This document shows positions 21,988 through 33,515 of a DNA stretch of 64,000 nt, in pieces. The stretch's first letter is position 1. Every line of letters starts with the position of its first letter. Source of the stretch: Vandiemenella viatica (Eukaryota > Arthropoda > Insecta > Orthoptera > Morabidae); contig JARYHS010013630.1 in NCBI GenBank assembly GCA_031002005.1, positions 240,691,539 to 240,755,538 of the forward strand. Reading direction: 5' to 3'. The notes under the pieces were generated by a model. The model was not told where the DNA came from and did not search any database. It worked only from the letters and a program-made list of their open reading frames with translations. The position numbers and the translations under genes were made by a program.

Positions 21988-22514
21988 TTACTGACAATTT
22001 AATGAGTCAGTACGACTATACTCAGAGTTAACAAGTATACGAATATAAGGAAAGGGCAATAAGTAATAAAAAGAGGCAAAAAACCGTGGATAAATTTTAA
22101 ATTCCTAATTTTTTTAAAAGATCTGTAGGTAATTTTGTAGGGTTGGCAGCAGCACTATTTCAAATAGCAAGTAGCAATCCAAACAATGGGAAATGGGGAT
22201 TCCTTATCGCGCAACCTAGTCTCTTCGGGAAATCCCAGGTCATAAAGAAAATTTCAGTCAATTTTGCCAATATTTTCGTAATTTTTTTTCCTACTGAACC
22301 AGAAAAATATAGTAGATTTTAAACTAAGATAAGTACTTAGAATAAACTCTAAAACAGTCATTTTAAACGATAATTGCCTTACAAATTTGAGATTTAGTAG
22401 TTGTGAAAAAAAACGTGTTCCAGAAAAAAAAACATGTTTTTTTTCAAAGTTTTTTTTCATGTTTTTTTTCAAGCCAGAAAAAAAACCGTTTTTTTTTACA
22501 ACACTATCCAATAC

Positions 22515-25500
22515 CATATTGTGCACCTACTCGATGTTTACATCTATGGTTGTAGATTTTTGCCGTTCTTATGCTTAAATCCAGATCTGAATACGAAAGA
22601 ACACAATACTTCTAAACCATTAGCAACTTTGTATGAATTTCAGTTCGGGATAAGAAGCAATTTTCATGCAACGGCTGCTTCACTATTGTTCAAGCACCCT
22701 GTCCAAATCTTCGCACATCTGACTTCCTCCTCATCATAAAACTGAAGTGTTCCTATGGGCCATCAAAAACCATAAAATTTTCCGAATCTGTGATTGTTTC
22801 AAAAGGTGGTAGAAACAAATGGTGTTCGCAAATATGTTTAAAACATTTTCATTCAACCTAAATTTAGGAGAGGATGTGATCCAGTAAATGGGTAAAAACA
22901 ACACAGCTATTTCTCTTCATCTCATCGATCCAATATTTTTTCGATTCTTTAATTAACAGCACAAATGAAGTCGTGGACACAACTAAACGTGAAATGAAAA
23001 GGAAATTCCAAACATTTCGAGATTCAACGATTTGGCAGATTTCATTTCAGAGCTGTAAAAGTAATGAAAAGGAAAATTTCTATTCAGCCTCCCCCATTCC
23101 ATTAAATACCCCATAAATATTTGCAACCACTCCCATGATTCTTTTTTCAAAATTTCATGTTATAATCATGTTAAGCTTCATAAGACCTAGAGTAATTTGA
23201 AATTTCAAAATCCTACGTTAAGAGGTTGAGAAGTTATGATGGTGTAACAGTTGTACAAATGAGCGAATCGGTAAATGTTCCGTTTCACTTTCATAAGGTA
23301 CGTAATGGCGCCTTTTTCTATAATCTGTAGCTCACAAACAGAAATCCTTTAAAACATAATTTTCCGTTATTACAACTCGACAGATATTAAACCTCAGAAC
23401 TTCGGTGCTACTATTCACAAGACGTTACCAGTTCTTCGTGTAATACACATCTGCCATCTAGGCGAGACTAACAGGTCAGTAACTTAACCAAAGATAAAAA
23501 GGCAAATTATCTTAATATTTGTGGTTAACTGATTAGCTTTCCTTATTTGTAAGATTTTTATTTATCTCCATTTATTTGTCTTTCTGTAATAAACCTAATT
23601 AATCGAATTAATACCGATTTCGCTAACGACCTAGACGTTGACGCTCCCTAAAGCCCCCCCCCCCCCCCTCTTCAAATTAATTTTCTGCTACAAACGCATT
23701 GTCTCATCTCTGAAGTGAAGTGAAGTGTAGAATGTTAAAGTCAACTATTCAAGGTGGACAAACATGCCATCAGTATTCGGAACCGCTCCAAAATACGACA
23801 TTCTACTGAATTCCGTAACGTGGCTTGTATAAGCTTCGTACCCTGTGTTTCTCTACTTCTCGAAGTGCCCACCATCATCACTTGACTAATTGGTACGTAA
23901 CACTCCAACTTTCTTTAACCTGTGGCAGAGCTATAAACCCAACGAATCTGAATTGATATTGGTCAGTCTGAAAACAGAAGAAAGAGTTGAATGTGTTCGT
24001 TTATTGAATGCGCTTTTCATCAAAAGCAATCGGCGACCAAGACGAAGATGCCTAGCGTCGGCCCGCGTTTAGCAATTACATTAGCCAGTAAACTGCCACG
24101 TCTCACGACCAGTCAGACCTTACAACCAGCTCTAATGACTCATTAATACAGGTTTTGCTGTCCGTTATGACCTCTAAAAGAGTGCATGCTGTGCAGCCTC
24201 AAGAGTTTTTTTTTGCTGGATCTTTGGTGCCATTATAAACTGACAGTTCCCCGACTCGCAAACCACAAGATACCCCTCGCGGTTTTCTCAAGACATGGCC
24301 GTACATGGAAGTGAATGAAAGACTTGCTGAAAAACATGTCCAAGTAACACATACCGCAAGAGATCAACGCATTGCTCTTCCATGATGGCGAGAGTTGTAA
24401 CTCAGACATATTAATGTGATCATTGTGTGTGTTATAATGGGATGCAGGTATAAATTTTCGATACATGTGGTGCATACAGTTCAAGAAAAGTAACACTTAA
24501 CTAACAAACATATGATCTCGAAATAGAACCAGGTCTCTCCGAAAGAAATGGCAAACTGCAGTGAAGTTTATTTCAAAAATGAAACGACCTCAAGGCTAGA
24601 AAATGGAATGCTGATTTCTAAACTGATGCGTTTGGACGAGGTGATTATGGAGTGGAAGTACTCACGTGGTCGTCCACTGAGTAACTCAGCTCCCCGTCGT
24701 CGTACAGCACAAACCAGCGACGCTGCCATCTCTGAAACATATTAAAGCAACTCAGTACAGCCGTGTTATCTGCTATCCATTCTATAACTAATTCAGCTCA
24801 GCTTAATTATGGAAATATCGAGATCAAGAAGACATAATTTAATTTTATCATGACATAAACAAAACTAAAAAAAAACTCAACTGTTAAAAAAAAAAAAAAA
24901 AGTTGAAATCTCAGCCAAGATCGTAAAGGAACATTCCGTCTTATTATTATTTTACTTTCAGTTGCTACAAGTGCTCCCTTAGTTAATTTACTCATTAAAC
25001 TCTAATCTGTACACATTTCCTATTATTAACGGCGTAAAAGGCTGCTGTGTGGATTGTCGCCATGGCAATTACTCTGTTCACACATCGATACTATCCCGCT
25101 AGAAATTTCCGCAGTAATAAAGAATAATACTAATAAGGAGTCGCTTATCCGTAGAATAGATTAATTGGCTGGGAATGTTTTGTTTATTGCCTACACGTAC
25201 GCGGAAGGTGATGTCACGAGGTTCCCATTCGAAGGCAAATCCGGTTAACGAGCGGACCGAAATTTATAACTTGGCTCGGCGAGATCAGAATCTCTTTCCT
25301 GCGACCTTTGAAGCGCGGCGTAACCCTCATAATTGCTGTTCTGCGGTAATTCTTCTGCTTCAGCGGATTCTGTACTTTCACGAAGCAAATAATTTAATGC
25401 CTCTGAAAGAAATACATTTCTTATCACCGCATATAACTTAACGTTCGTGGATACCTCGATGTAGCAACATACAGCTGTTACCCGTTTTTATGATCTGGTT

Positions 25501-26960
25501 CAACAGGCCGAGCTGCCGATTTCTACAACTGTTATGTTTCAGTCTCTCCCACCTTAACGCCAGGAGAAATGAAGCAAACTATACACCTTCGAATGCCCAG
25601 TTATAGTCTTACTACTTTGCGTTAATGGCAGATTTTCAACAGACCCTGAGCCGTATGTTTTTTTGACTGGTCGTAGGCATTTCCTTTAGCGGAAAATGGA
25701 GAAACGTGGATCTTCGCTTCTATTTTTGACGATTTATTTCTTGAAACTTCCAGGTTTTTAAAGGCAGAATATTACTTAAACGTTTACACAAGACTTGATA
25801 CACTGTACCATTACAGCACTAATCGTACAATCTGCAGTGATTACAACTGATTAACCACAGAATTTACACATTTTTTTGTTCGCCCGTATCGTTAAATATG
25901 ATAGTAACCATTTTCTTCAGATAAATGTATATTTGTTGACAATCAGTCATTGCAGTTGTTACGAAGAAACAAGCAATCGATAATGTGCTTAACTTACCAC
26001 CATAATTACCTGGAAAAGAATACCAGACACGAAAATATTTAGCTACAGACAATCGTTGCTAACAACTAATTCCACACACTTCCTGCTAAGAAAGTGGTAA
26101 TTAAGCAAACCCACAAACTTGTTATCGTGTTCCTCGTCTGTCTCAGCTAATCTCAGATTGTTTCAGATCAATGCATTTTCTTTTTGTAATTAATGCTTGT
26201 ATCTTTCGCCAAAGAAGTGGTCATGAAGGACAGTGGGAAAGCAACGCTATCGTGTCCTTCATGCTGCAACCACCGCGGGCCAAACTGGGATCACCAACCA
26301 CGCTCAGTTGAAGTTAGTGTATTTCGTTACGTAAAACGTCTGAAATAAAAAGACTGCTGGAAATACAAAAATGTAACTCATGTAGCACAACAGACTGTAA
26401 AATGTCCTCAAACCATTTTAAACATGAATATCACTAGGACTTAGTTACTTGTCCACACGTCAAGAATACTGTGTTAGTATTTGTAAATACGCCTGTACAA
26501 GTTGTTATAGTGCAGAGCAGAGGAACCAATATTACGTTGCAATACGAATTCCCCAACAACATAAAAGGATTAGGAAATGTTGAACCTCCACTATAACGCG
26601 TCCTTTCACCTGTTTACATACCCTGCTACTAAACTTCACTTCGTCTAATGAACTACCGTGCCTCATACCTATCATAGGTCAATCTGCAAAAAAAAAGCCT
26701 CCTGAAGATAGTGCCAGCAAGAAACGCATTCATCCTACGTATTTTATTTGAATCGGTTTCTACTGCTGATGTGCTGCTTGTTTGGCAGTGGGCTGGTGTG
26801 GCGCTGCTTTGCGATTCAGAGCAGCAGTCACTCCTGCTTCCGACCTTCTGCGGCCTTGGCTGAGTCTCCACCATCGTCTGGCAAGCGTCACCTCGACTGC
26901 TCTTCCTGGTTCACGAAGCATCACGGCTTAACCACACTGCACCTTATTCTCTTACCTACC
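22515..26960. other. Unassigned 4.4-kb stretch
   Basis: I find no recognisable element ends or protein domain. Open frames are short (at most 88 codons). Small features are a C-run at 23655-23669, an A-run near 24888-24901 and an 11-bp perfect hairpin arm pair at 26222-26232 / 26253-26263. This is the longest stretch in the first half of the window without a recognised repeat, so it is a reasonable place to look for introns or non-coding RNA. Confidence 0.35.
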
Positions 26961-27309
26961 ATTTAAATCATAGGTTCCCAACCTTTTTTGGCCTTCCGCC
27001 CCCTTTTCAGAAAAAAAAACTCAGCGACTCACCATCTTGTAATGAATAATGTAACCCATAATACTTCAACTTTTTTGGCTCATAACTAGTGTTGCAAATT
27101 GAAAAAAAATGTTTTTTTCAGCTTTGTGAAAAAAAACATAGCACTCTTGTTTTTTTTAAATTCGTTTTTTTTTGTAAGAAAACAGGATATTTGATAAATT
27201 ACAGTTTTATTTACGGAACTTACATTTTAAATGTGTGTTTTAAATCTTACTGAATCATATAATGTCTTAAATAATGATTCATAAATGTATTTATATAGGT
27301 AACACAATT

Positions 27310-27520
27310 TTATTCATCCTCTATGTCAGTACCACATTCACTAGTATCAGCACTACCAACATTAGTTCGATCTGTGTCGGAATTTTCTGTTTCTATTTCT
27401 GTCTCCTCTAGATCCATAACTTCAGAAATAGTTACATTTTATTTTACTGGTTGTTCGTGTATTGTACGCAAAAGATTTTGAGATTGAAATTTTAAATTGT
27501 GAGCAAAGTACACACTGTGC
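27310..27520 (-). pseudogene. hAT family X: acidic ORF remnant, copy 2
   Basis: It encodes the same acidic C-terminal peptide as 21251-21454 (ending SECGTDIEDE, then stop), with substitutions in the Glu/Ser stretch. A roughly 10-bp insertion near 27435 disturbs the frame upstream. Confidence 0.5.
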
Positions 27521-28060
27521 ATAAAGACTGCGCCGATAATTCTATATTACGGTCTTTTAAGTTTGAATTTAAGTGTATTATCAAATAAATTGGAGCTTGA
27601 TTTCTTTTTCAATCGTTGGTTTACGCCAACGGTTGCAAGGAAGCGATTCATAATTACTGACAATTTAATGACTCAGTATCACTATACGCTGAGAGATTAA
27701 CAAGTATATGAATATAAGGAAAGCACAATAAGTGATAAAAGGAGGCAAAAAAACTGTAGATAAATTTAAAATTCCTAATTTAGGTCTACAGATAAATTCG
27801 CAGGGCTGGCAGCACTAGTTCAAATAACGAGTATCAATCCAAACAACGGGGATTCCTTCTCGCGCAACCTAGCCTCTCCGGGAAGTCCCCGTTCGTAAAA
27901 GAAAACTTCAGTCAATGTTGCCAATATTTTCGTAATTTCATTTTCTACTGAACCAGAAAAATATAGTAGATTTAAAAATTAAGATAAGTACTTAGTATAA
28001 ATTCTAAAAGTCTTATTAAACGATAAATGTCTTACAAATGTGATATTTAGTAGTTATATA

Positions 28061-28205
28061 AAAAAAAACGTGTCCCAGAAAAAAACGTGTCCCAGAAAAA
28101 AACGTGTCCCAGAAAAAAACGTGTCCCAGAAAAAAACGTGTCCCAGAAAAAAACGTGTCCCAGAAAAAAACGTGTCCCAGAAAAAAACGTGTCCCAGAAG
28201 AAAAA
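28061..28205. repeat. 17-bp minisatellite, 8 copies
   Basis: A unit of the type AAAAAAACGTGTCCCAG recurs at an exact 17-bp interval (CGTG at 28069, 28086, 28103, 28120, 28137, 28154, 28171, 28188). Because 17 is not a multiple of 3, the repeat is read in all three frames in turn. The 'proteins' it encodes are therefore artefacts. Confidence 0.95.
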
Positions 28206-28752
28206 ACGTGTTTTTTCAGTTTTTTAATCTTCTTTTTTTTTCAAGTCAGAAAAAAACGTTTTTTTACAACACTACTCATAACCCACTTTCTGAAACAGCG
28301 ATTCGTTGGCACTCCTCTTAGATATAATGTATATCATCATATATAGAAAAACAAGGACTGATTTTTAAAATTACTTATTAAAAGATATTAACAAAATTTA
28401 TCTAGGGTTCAAATTTTGATCAAAAAGTACATATTACGCAAAATAATATTAGCTCTGTGTAAAGACAATAATTTTGCCTTATTTTGCAATCTTAAATCGC
28501 TTCGGTCGATTGTTAATCTTTTTCTTAATTAATTTCTAACTACGCAAAATCGTTTTTTTATCATGGAAATGCAATTAAAACTTCTTTGGTGCAGCTTGTA
28601 AAGCCGTATACGTATAATACTGCAAAGCAGGGAGGGGTTGGGGACGTTGGTCCAAAACATCTCCTACATTTGTCTTGGACCTGAATCGCCCGTATGATCT
28701 CCAACGCCCACCTGTGAGTGGTACAGACTCCGTTGGAACCACTGATTTGGAT

Positions 28753-29097
28753 GGTTAATTCCCCCCCCCCCCCTTAATATTAAGGCATCAGATGAGAGGT
28801 ACATGTTTGTCCCGTTTCAAAACATACCGAATCTTATAATTATTTTAAATTTGTTCATCTTTTAAAAATGAACTCTTACAAAATTTCCGTAAGATCATGG
28901 GCCTAACGAAAAATACTATAATCAGTATTTTCGACACTGGTTAAAATTTTAAAAAAGAAGAAACCAAAAAGACAAAATCGTATTTACTTCACAACATTCA
29001 AAAGTTTTAGTTTCACAATGGAGGATACAAACTTAAGTAGTGAGGCATTCCAAACTAAATGATAAACTAACATCTTTTCTCAGAAATGTTTGTGATG
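28753..29097. other. Unassigned sequence
   Basis: No recognisable content apart from a C-run at 28760-28773. Confidence 0.35.
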
Positions 29098-29361
29098 AAA
29101 GGTGGTAGGCTATATGCAAGTTATTTCAGACGAATTGGACAAAGGAGGCCAAGTTTATAGTGTGGCACTAGATCTTTCTAAGGCATTTGACAGAGTGAGC
29201 CATAAAATGGTTTTAAATAAACTGGAATCTATTGGATTGGATGAAAAAGTTACTCGATGGGCAGATGAATTCTTAAAATCCAGAAAGAAAAGTGTTAGGA
29301 TAGGAAATACATTATCAAAAGAGGTGAAAGTAAATATGGGAGGGCCACAGGGTAGTGTATA

Positions 29362-29363
<2 letters not shown>

Positions 29364-29396
<33 letters not shown>
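29364..29396. repeat. Poly-T tract (33 nt) inside RT core
   Basis: 33 consecutive T residues lie directly between the GGPQGSV stop and the ADD motif. They take the place of the roughly 25 residues normally found there. Confidence 0.9.
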
Positions 29397-29835
29397 CAGA
29401 TGATATAATGGTATACAATAGGATCAAAACAGGTGAAGACTGTACAGCTGCTGGGTGACCTGGATAGAATACCTAAATGGGTAGGTCAGCACGGAATGAA
29501 GATAAATGCCAAGAAAAGTCAGCTTATTAGGTACACAGATAAAAAAAAGGTTAATTATGATTATAGGGTGAGGCCAGAATTGCTTGTTGAAGGCTTGAAG
29601 TGTAAATATCTTGGCATAACGTTTGATAAACTCGACTGGGCAGGGCACATAGGACAGGTGGTAGGAAAAAGTTGCAGAATCCTTCATTTACTGGAGAGTG
29701 TGATTAGAGGATGTACAAGAGAATTTAGGGAATTGGGTTACACAACTTTGGTCAGACCATTTGTTGAATATGGTGGTGTAGTTTTTGGGACACACATTTT
29801 TATTATAAAATACAGGAATTGGATGGTGTGCAAAG

Positions 29836-30060
29836 TTTTTTTTTAATTGACGTCGAGGGCATTAGAGGCGGGATGGTACTGGGTACAAGGAACGGGAAGG
29901 AATTCGGCCCTGATCTTTTCAATGAAGCGTCCCGGTTATCGCCTGGAGTGATTTGGGGAAACCATCGAATACCCAAATCTGGATGCCCGGACCGGGATTC
30001 GTACCGGCGTACTCCCGAATGCGAGGCAGAGCATTAACCGCTCACCCACCGCCCTCGGTC
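29836..30060 (-). repeat. SINE1 full-length, 11-bp target duplication
   Basis: Minus-strand tRNA-derived SINE. The head (30060 downward) reads ACCGAGGGCGGTGGGTGAGC then GGTTAATGC (A-box region), and the B-box reads GGTACGAATCCCG. A poly(A) tail appears as TTTTTTTTT at 29836-29844. Flanks GGTGTGCAAAG (29825-29835) and GGTGTGCGAAG (30061-30071) differ at one base. It lies inside CR1 copy B, so it is younger. Confidence 0.92.
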
Positions 30061-30560
30061 GGTGTGCGAAGAAAAGCAGCTAGAATTGTTTGTGCAAATT
30101 ATCGCAGGATCCAGACAGTAACTTATGTGATAAAGGAGCTGGATTGGGAGTTATTGGAGGAAAGGAGGAGGATAAAGAGTGTGCTGGGAATGTACAGGGC
30201 ATATGTTGGTGATGGGGCTTGGGGCAATATTGGTCTAAGAATTAGGAATAGTGCACGTAAGGGGAAAGGCGACCATGACCACAAGCTGGCGCTCGATTTC
30301 ATGCATAAGGGAGTGAGAAAATTTTCTTTTGTTGGCAAGGGTGTCAGGGATTGGAACAAATTACCAAGTGTGGTGATGAATAATTTACTAAAAACGCTTA
30401 ATGAATTTAAAATTAAAATTTGTAAATTGGAAAAGTAATTGGGAGAGGAATTTAATCTCCAATTATAAAAGAAAATTTAAGAAAATAATATAAAAAGAAG
30501 TAATTAAATGTCATGGGGAATTGCTACTGAAGCGTCAGCTCCATCGCAATTAATATTAAT

Positions 30561-31134
30561 AATAAATGAAAGTTAATTGTAAAAAAGAACAGCAAATTAT
30601 AGAAACAATATAATTTGCAAGGTAGTTTAGTATTTTATCAATCACAAAACGAAATACTCTAGTGACAATAACTAATGACGGTTATTTTTTAAAGTAGCCT
30701 ACTCAAAACCCTGCATAGAAGCCTGATATGATAATTGGACATGTATTTAACAAATATTAGAATCTCATCAAAGTATTTTGTTTTTAAATAGGAGGTTTCA
30801 CCACTGTATTCCTTCACTGTTTTCATTTATTTTTGTAAATTCTTCATCTTTTTGTGATAGATTTGTTAAAATAAATGTGTACATACCATTAAATCGGCCC
30901 TGCAGGCAGAGTGCTACTGACTCCCGCTTTAACCGTTTCATTTTAAAAATATTAATATTCAAAACTTTTAAATCAATAACAAAGGTACAGGACAAACATG
31001 CGATTAGATTCGTAATAGTTGTTGCATCGCGGTAACAACAAACATTCAACATCAAAGCCAGTACCGGTAATAATACAATAACTAACCCAAGGCAAAAGGA
31101 ATAAAATCATTGTTCCTTGTTCTTTGTTCTTTGT
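30561..31134. other. Unassigned sequence
   Basis: AT-rich with no recognised element. Open frames at 30778-31055 on both strands are shadows of each other without known motifs. Near 31110-31134 is a short TTGTTC-type repeat, just before CR1 copy C. Confidence 0.35.
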
Positions 31135-31410
31135 TTATGGAATTCTGAAACTGCAAAAAAAAAGGGCTGCTAGATTAAAGTGACCAGATTTTAAAATTGG
31201 TAAAGCGGGACACCATCGACGGGGGAGGGGGGGGGGGGCGTTTTCTCCGGTGTTTGTCGACATTATCCATTTTTAAGAAGAGTTGGTTTATATGGAGCAA
31301 AAAAAATAATTATAGAACGCAAAAATGGTATTGTAATAATTTTTAAAAAAATTTCAACATTAGTAAAATTTACAAATGTAATACATTAAAATTTTTTGTA
31401 TAGTGTTATT

Positions 31411-31610
31411 TTATTCTTTGGCATATATCTCGTTTGAGTGAATTTTTTTCAGTAGATTGCTGTCATTGTTTAAAAGCTGGTGAAATTTCTCATAGGACTT
31501 TGTTAAATTATATTTCACACATAATTCGGCTTTCAAATTCTCAGCACTTAATTGTGAATTTTTTGTGGTCCACACTTTATTTACTGTAGAAAAAACGCGT
31601 TCAGTCCCAG
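31411..31610 (-). pseudogene. hAT transposase C-terminal dimerisation domain
   Basis: Minus-strand translation upstream of a stop at 31411-31413 gives AGTERVFSTVNKVWTTKNSQ followed by LSAENLKAELCVKYN. This is the conserved C-terminal hAT dimerisation (hATC) domain, in which 'S/ER-x-FS' and the 'N-R-L-x-x-x-x-x-x-L' block mediate transposase oligomerisation. The tail continues for about 30 residues (ending HSNEIYAKE). SINE1 31621-31732 is inserted immediately upstream, at the codon region of GTNAGTE. The reading continues for only a few codons on the far side before decaying. The catalytic RNase H-like core is missing, so this is a remnant of an autonomous ancestor. Confidence 0.85.
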
Positions 31611-31620
31611 CATTAGTTCC

Positions 31621-31732
31621 CTTTTTTTACGCCTCTTCGACGGCTAAGGTCATTAGAGCCGGGATGGGACTGGGGACAAGGAACGGGAAGGAATTCGGCC
31701 ATGGCCTTTAAGGAAGCATCCCAGCATTCGCC
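31621..31732 (-). repeat. SINE1, 5'-truncated, 10-bp target duplication
   Basis: Only the 3' part of SINE1 is present (tail TTTTTTT at the left, body to GGATGCTTCC-type sequence); the tRNA-like head is missing. Perfect duplications CATTAGTTCC at 31611-31620 and 31733-31742. Confidence 0.92.
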
Positions 31733-32720
31733 CATTAGTTCCTGATTAGGGGGCGACCATTCATGACATGTGGTATTTTTTCGGTCTAATTCGCCTCTAT
31801 AAAATACGGTATAAATAATACGAGTACTGTCTGGTAAATTCGAGAACATTTATGAAATAAATTACTTACCTAAATTATCTGAATAGCTGATTTGTTGACA
31901 TGACGCAGCACGATGTGTATTGTCTAAAAGGCATTTACAAAATGTTTTCGTCGTTGCAAGTGTCTAAAAATGCCATTGTTCATTAAGTCTAAACAATGGT
32001 GGTCGAATGCTAACAATTGATAAATTATTTTTTGTTATTAAACTTAAGCATCGTAAAATTAACAAAAAATAATATAAAACACAAATCCGGGGGAAATAGC
32101 CACATGGCCGCCGAAAGTCGCATATTCCCTTCCCTTTCACCCACCATTCCCTAGCTTGCCATGCCTTCTTTCAAAAAATCGGGACTTTTCTAAAACGCCA
32201 CGGGACGCGGGACAAATTGTTAAAAATCGGGACCGTCCCGCCAAAAGCGGGACGTCTGGTCACCTTTTGCTAGATTTGTTTCTGAAAATTATCGCAGAAC
32301 GCAATCAGCAACAGATACGATAAAAGAGCTGGAAAGGGATTCATTCGAAGACAGAAGGAGGGTGAAGATGTTCATGGGAGTGTACAAGGCGAATATTTAT
32401 GATGAGGCGTGGAAAGATATTGGCGTAAGAATTAAAAGTAATGCTTGGAAGGGAACATAATATGACCATGACCACAAGCTGGCACTCGATTTCAGACACT
32501 CGGGTGTAGGAAGATTCTTTTTTAAGTAATCTAAGGGATTGGAATAAGTTACCAAGAGAAATTATGAATAATTTACCAAAAACGTTGAAAGAATTTAAAG
32601 TTAAAATTTGTAGAAGGCAAATGTAGGTGGATGCAGGAAAAGGTGGAAGATGATTGTATAGAGAAATTGCCACCAGAGCGTGCGCTCCATTTAAATTTAA
32701 TTAAATATTATTAGAACATA

Positions 32721-33314
32721 AGTGCAGAAATGTATATCACAAATTATTAGACAACTTTTTTGTATTGTAAATTACACTGTAAAATGAAATAGAAGGTATC
32801 AAATCTTAAAATAAACAAATTTCGTAAACGTTTGAAATCAATAAACCTTACTAATGAACGATCAATGAAAAAACAGTAACAATCTCAAATTATCCATACC
32901 ATTTTTTTTATTAACTAATTATGCACTGTAAATTTTAGTGTTAAACAAAATAATAACTACAAAATTAGTATTTACGTTGTCAAAATTAGTTACTTCGTTA
33001 AAAAATATCAAACTTTAACAGTTAATAATATTAATTACATTAAAATAATGTTCGCACAATGTGTTTGTTCACAAACATTTTTTGTAACGAAACGAATTCA
33101 ATTCAGAATTTCCACAAATAAGCGCGTATGTAGACTACGAACGATGTTTAAACTTCATTCTTTCGTTCACATTCAAAATACGTTTTTTAATTGCGAAAGA
33201 GCACATCCACCTGTGGTAATTTCCCCACTCATCCGCGTTTCTGATTAATGATTTTATTTTTATATTCTTAAAATTCATTGATTGCTATGTCACACTGCTT
33301 CTGATACAACTGAG
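32721..33314. other. Unassigned sequence
   Basis: AT-rich, no recognised content. The open frame 33048-33248 has no known motif. Confidence 0.35.
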
Positions 33315-33322
33315 CACTAGAG

Positions 33323-33444
33323 CAGGGGTCTCCAAACTTTTCAGCCTTAGGGCCATACTGATTACTCCAGTAAGTTCCGAGGGCCAAAACCAACATAAAA
33401 TGAGAAAACTTCAGTAAACTAAACTTAATTAAATTACAGTAGAG

Positions 33445-33515
<71 letters not shown>

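Larger units (their letters stand above)
21013..22506 (-). mobile_element. hAT element, family X copy 1
   Basis: The ends are TAGTGTTGCAAACTG on the left and ...TTTACAACACTA on the right. They are flanked by perfect 8-bp target duplications TCCAATAC (21005-21012 and 22507-22514), the hAT hallmark. A second copy of the same family lies at 27087-28274. Sub-terminal regions are rich in A/T homopolymers interspersed with CAGCTTTGTG-like blocks. A conserved minus-strand open frame (21251-21454) is probably the transposase C-terminus. A 399-bp MITE (21589-21987) inserted later. Confidence 0.9.
27087..28274 (-). mobile_element. hAT element, family X copy 2
   Basis: Same ends as copy 1 (TAGTGTTGCAAATTG ... 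TTTACAACACTA), with perfect 8-bp target duplications CTCATAAC at 27079-27086 and 28275-28282. It lacks the MITE found in copy 1. It has gained a 17-bp minisatellite (28061-28205) at a place where copy 1 has about one unit. Confidence 0.92.
26969..28744. mobile_element. hAT-like element hosting a nested hAT
   Basis: The left end reads CATAGGTTCCCAACC and the right end, reverse-complemented, CAGTGGTTCCAACGG. These are variants of the common hAT terminus CAGTGGTTCCCAAC. The flanks ATTTAAAT (26961-26968) and ATTTGGAT (28745-28752) agree at 6 of 8 positions, consistent with an old duplication. Family X copy 2 is inserted at 27087-28274. Without it only ~580 bp of this element remain, so it is non-autonomous. 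Confidence 0.65.
29102..30438 (+). pseudogene. CR1 reverse transcriptase ORF2 remnant
   Basis: Family role: target-primed reverse transcription of LINE RNA. Segment 29102-29362 carries RT domain A (VALDLSKAFDRVSHK, with the first catalytic aspartate), a helical stretch (VTRWADEFLKSRKKSVRIGN) and the domain B motif GGPQGSV, then a stop. After the poly-T run a different frame reads ADDIMVY, the end of domain C with the catalytic DD pair. Segment 29433-29820 carries the thumb region (WVGQHGMKINAKKSQLI, then CKYLGITFD). After the SINE, 30060-30438 carries KAARIVCANYRR and the tail FSFVGKGVRDWNKLP. Several frame changes and the lost segment between domains B and C make it non-functional. The endonuclease domain is absent. 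Confidence 0.92.
29098..30560 (+). mobile_element. CR1-like LINE copy B, interrupted
   Basis: 5'-truncated CR1-group LINE on the plus strand. It runs from reverse transcriptase block A through the C-terminal tail to a 3' end of the same kind as copy A, near 30560. It is broken twice: by a pure poly-T run at 29364-29396 that replaces the middle of the catalytic core, and by a SINE1 at 29836-30060. This is the most complete CR1 copy in the window and the best template for the family. Confidence 0.9.
31177..32268 (-). mobile_element. hAT element inside CR1 copy C
   Basis: 1,092 bp with inverted ends AAAGTGACCAGATTTT and (reverse-complemented) AAAAGGTGACCAGACGTCCC. It is flanked by perfect 8-bp duplications GCTAGATT (31169-31176 and 32269-32276). 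A GGCGGGACGGTCCCG-type palindrome lies inside the right end. It carries the last 69 codons of a hAT transposase on the minus strand and is itself interrupted by SINE1 31621-31732. Confidence 0.92.
31135..32720 (+). mobile_element. CR1-like LINE copy C, split by a hAT element
   Basis: The LINE begins at about 31135 and is cut at 31176 by the hAT element 31177-32268. It resumes at 32269 with AARFVSENYRRTQSATDTIK and runs to its 3' end near 32720, where TGCGCTCCATTTAAATTTA replaces the GGCGCTCCATCGCAAT of copy A. Joining the sides across one copy of the 8-bp duplication restores the family reading (LQKKRAARF). Confidence 0.85.

Noticed and set aside
26640..26966. Open frames around 26653-26966 as a small gene
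   Set aside because: Overlapping frames on both strands with no known motif; the end abuts a hAT boundary.
28061..28205. CRISPR-like array
   Set aside because: 17-bp direct tandem units without spacers in a eukaryotic transposon; a minisatellite. The 41-bp array at 15264 is rejected for the same reason.
28040..28346. Open frames rich in KKTCPRKKRVPE-like repeats, resembling a basic repeat protein
   Set aside because: They are translations of the 17-bp minisatellite in two frames, located in a non-autonomous hAT copy.
29349..29400. Poly-T plus CAG as a splice acceptor joining the two RT halves
   Set aside because: No matching donor and the RT segment is lost, not skipped; LINE ORFs are not normally spliced. 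A damaged element is the simpler reading.
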